A DNA stretch of 5,878 nt from Alphaproteobacteria bacterium (GTDB taxonomy: Bacteria > Pseudomonadota > Alphaproteobacteria > Rhodobacterales > Rhodobacteraceae), in contig RFKM01000237.1 in assembly GCA_003694465.1 (NCBI GenBank), positions 1 through 5,878 on the forward strand, read 5' to 3'. The stretch's first letter is position 1, and every line of letters begins with the position of its first letter. Made by a program: the position numbers and the translations under genes. Positions 5,212-5,878 of this stretch are shown piece by piece. The notes under the pieces were generated by a model. The model made no database searches. It had not been told where the DNA came from and worked only from the letters and a program-made list of their open reading frames with translations.

Positions 5212-5878
5212 ATGACCGAGCAAACCCATTCCACCCACCCGGTTCTGCCGCTGCGCGACATCGTCGTGTTCCCGCACATGATCGTGCCGCTTTTCGTCGG
5301 ACGCGAGAAATCGGTGCGCGCGCTCGAGGCGGTGATGGCCGACGAGCGGCAGATCCTGCTGGCCAGCCAGATCGACCCGTCGGTGGACGAGCCCACGACC
5401 GAGGGCATCTACCGCGTGGGCGTGCTGGCCAACGTGTTGCAGCTGCTCAAGCTTCCCGACGGCACGGTGAAAGTGCTCGTCGAGGGGGCGCGGCGCGTGC
5501 GCATCACCCGCTTCGTCGAGAACCCGGCCCATTTCGAGGCCGAGGTGGAGTTTCTTGCCGAAACGGTCGAGGACGAGGCCGCCGCCCAGGCCCTCAGCCG
5601 GGCGGTGAACGAGGAATTCGAGCGCTACGCGAAGATCAAGAAGAACATCCCCGAAGAGGCGCTCGCCGCGGTTTCCGACACCCATGAGCCGGCCAAGCTG
5701 GCCGATCTGGTCGCCGGGCATCTGGGCGTCGACGTCGCCCAGAAGCAGGACCTGCTCGAAACCCTCGCCATCGACCAGCGCCTTGAGAAGGTTTACGGCC
5801 TCATGCAGGGCGAAATGAGCGTTCTGCAGGTCGAGAAGAAGATCAAGAGCCGCGTCAAGAGCCAGATGGAGCGCACCC
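5212..5878 (+). CDS. lon: ATP-dependent Lon protease, N-terminal part only
   Basis: Lon is a cytoplasmic hexameric AAA+ serine protease that degrades misfolded and selected regulatory proteins. The window holds only its first 222 residues, open to the edge; the whole enzyme is about 800, so the ATPase and Ser-Lys protease domains lie outside. What is present is the Lon N-terminal substrate-binding domain. It starts PVLPLRDIVVFPHMIVPLFVGREKS (10-34 in two overlapping conserved stretches), continues through GVLANVLQLLKLPDGTVKVLVEG and ends with LLETLAIDQRLEKVYGLMQGEM. The following LQVEKKIKSRVKSQM begins the long helical linker. The start is supported by AAGGA at 5201-5205, 6 nt upstream, and by alignment of the family N-terminus. 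It is preceded by a likely heat-shock promoter, so induction on heat or protein-folding stress is expected. Confidence 0.97.
   Translation, partial: MTEQTHSTHPVLPLRDIVVFPHMIVPLFVGREKSVRALEAVMADERQILLASQIDPSVDEPTTEGIYRVGVLANVLQLLKLPDGTVKVLVEGARRVRITRFVENPAHFEAEVEFLAETVEDEAAAQALSRAVNEEFERYAKIKKNIPEEALAAVSDTHEPAKLADLVAGHLGVDVAQKQDLLETLAIDQRLEKVYGLMQGEMSVLQVEKKIKSRVKSQMERT

Noticed and set aside
5061..5687. A 208-codon plus-strand frame overlapping lon
   Set aside because: Arg/Ala-rich shadow in another phase. Lon conserved residues are in the frame starting at 5212.
1..5878. Search for tRNA, rRNA, insertion sequences, attachment sites and frameshifted genes
   Set aside because: None seen. All six genes have intact frames across the visible part, and no terminal inverted repeats or target duplications were found.

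Overview
The window is GC-rich DNA with the gene content and protein style of an alphaproteobacterium, most likely Rhodobacterales. This rests on the sequence character of MmsA, CoaD, Lon and the stand-alone CBS protein and on the strong C/G third-position codon bias. The genus cannot be fixed from the sequence. Five genes read rightwards and one leftwards. Genes at both ends are cut by the window edge: mmsA lacks its C-terminus and lon lacks everything after its N-terminal domain.

Left region (1-2274): mmsA (CoA-acylating methylmalonate-semialdehyde dehydrogenase, minus strand) is divergent from a LysR-family regulator. The 127-bp gap between them holds three dyads of the form GCAA-(N1-2)-TTGC whose starts are exactly 21 bp apart, a convincing operator array. 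The layout suggests a regulator and target pair for valine/propionyl-CoA catabolism.

Middle region (2275-4402): a small two-CBS-domain protein follows the regulator after 55 bp. Next comes a 159-bp gap with GC-rich hairpins and a possible promoter. It leads into a 492-residue calcium-binding RTX protein, the only accessory-looking gene here. Its N-terminal half is a repetitive Asn-ladder region, probably a parallel beta-helix. It runs into 15 unbroken RTX nonapeptides and a serralysin-type C-terminal secretion domain. No type I secretion genes lie in the window.

Right region (4403-5878): coaD (phosphopantetheine adenylyltransferase, coenzyme A synthesis) is followed by a 196-bp gap with a good match to a heat-shock (RpoH/sigma-32) promoter, and then by the ATP-dependent protease lon.

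mmsA consumes free CoA and coaD belongs to CoA synthesis, but the two are on opposite strands with unrelated genes between them, so I do not read this as a functional cluster. I see no mobile element, CRISPR array, tRNA or rRNA. The items most worth following up are the RTX/Asn-ladder protein, the 21-bp-phased operator array and the heat-shock promoter of lon.
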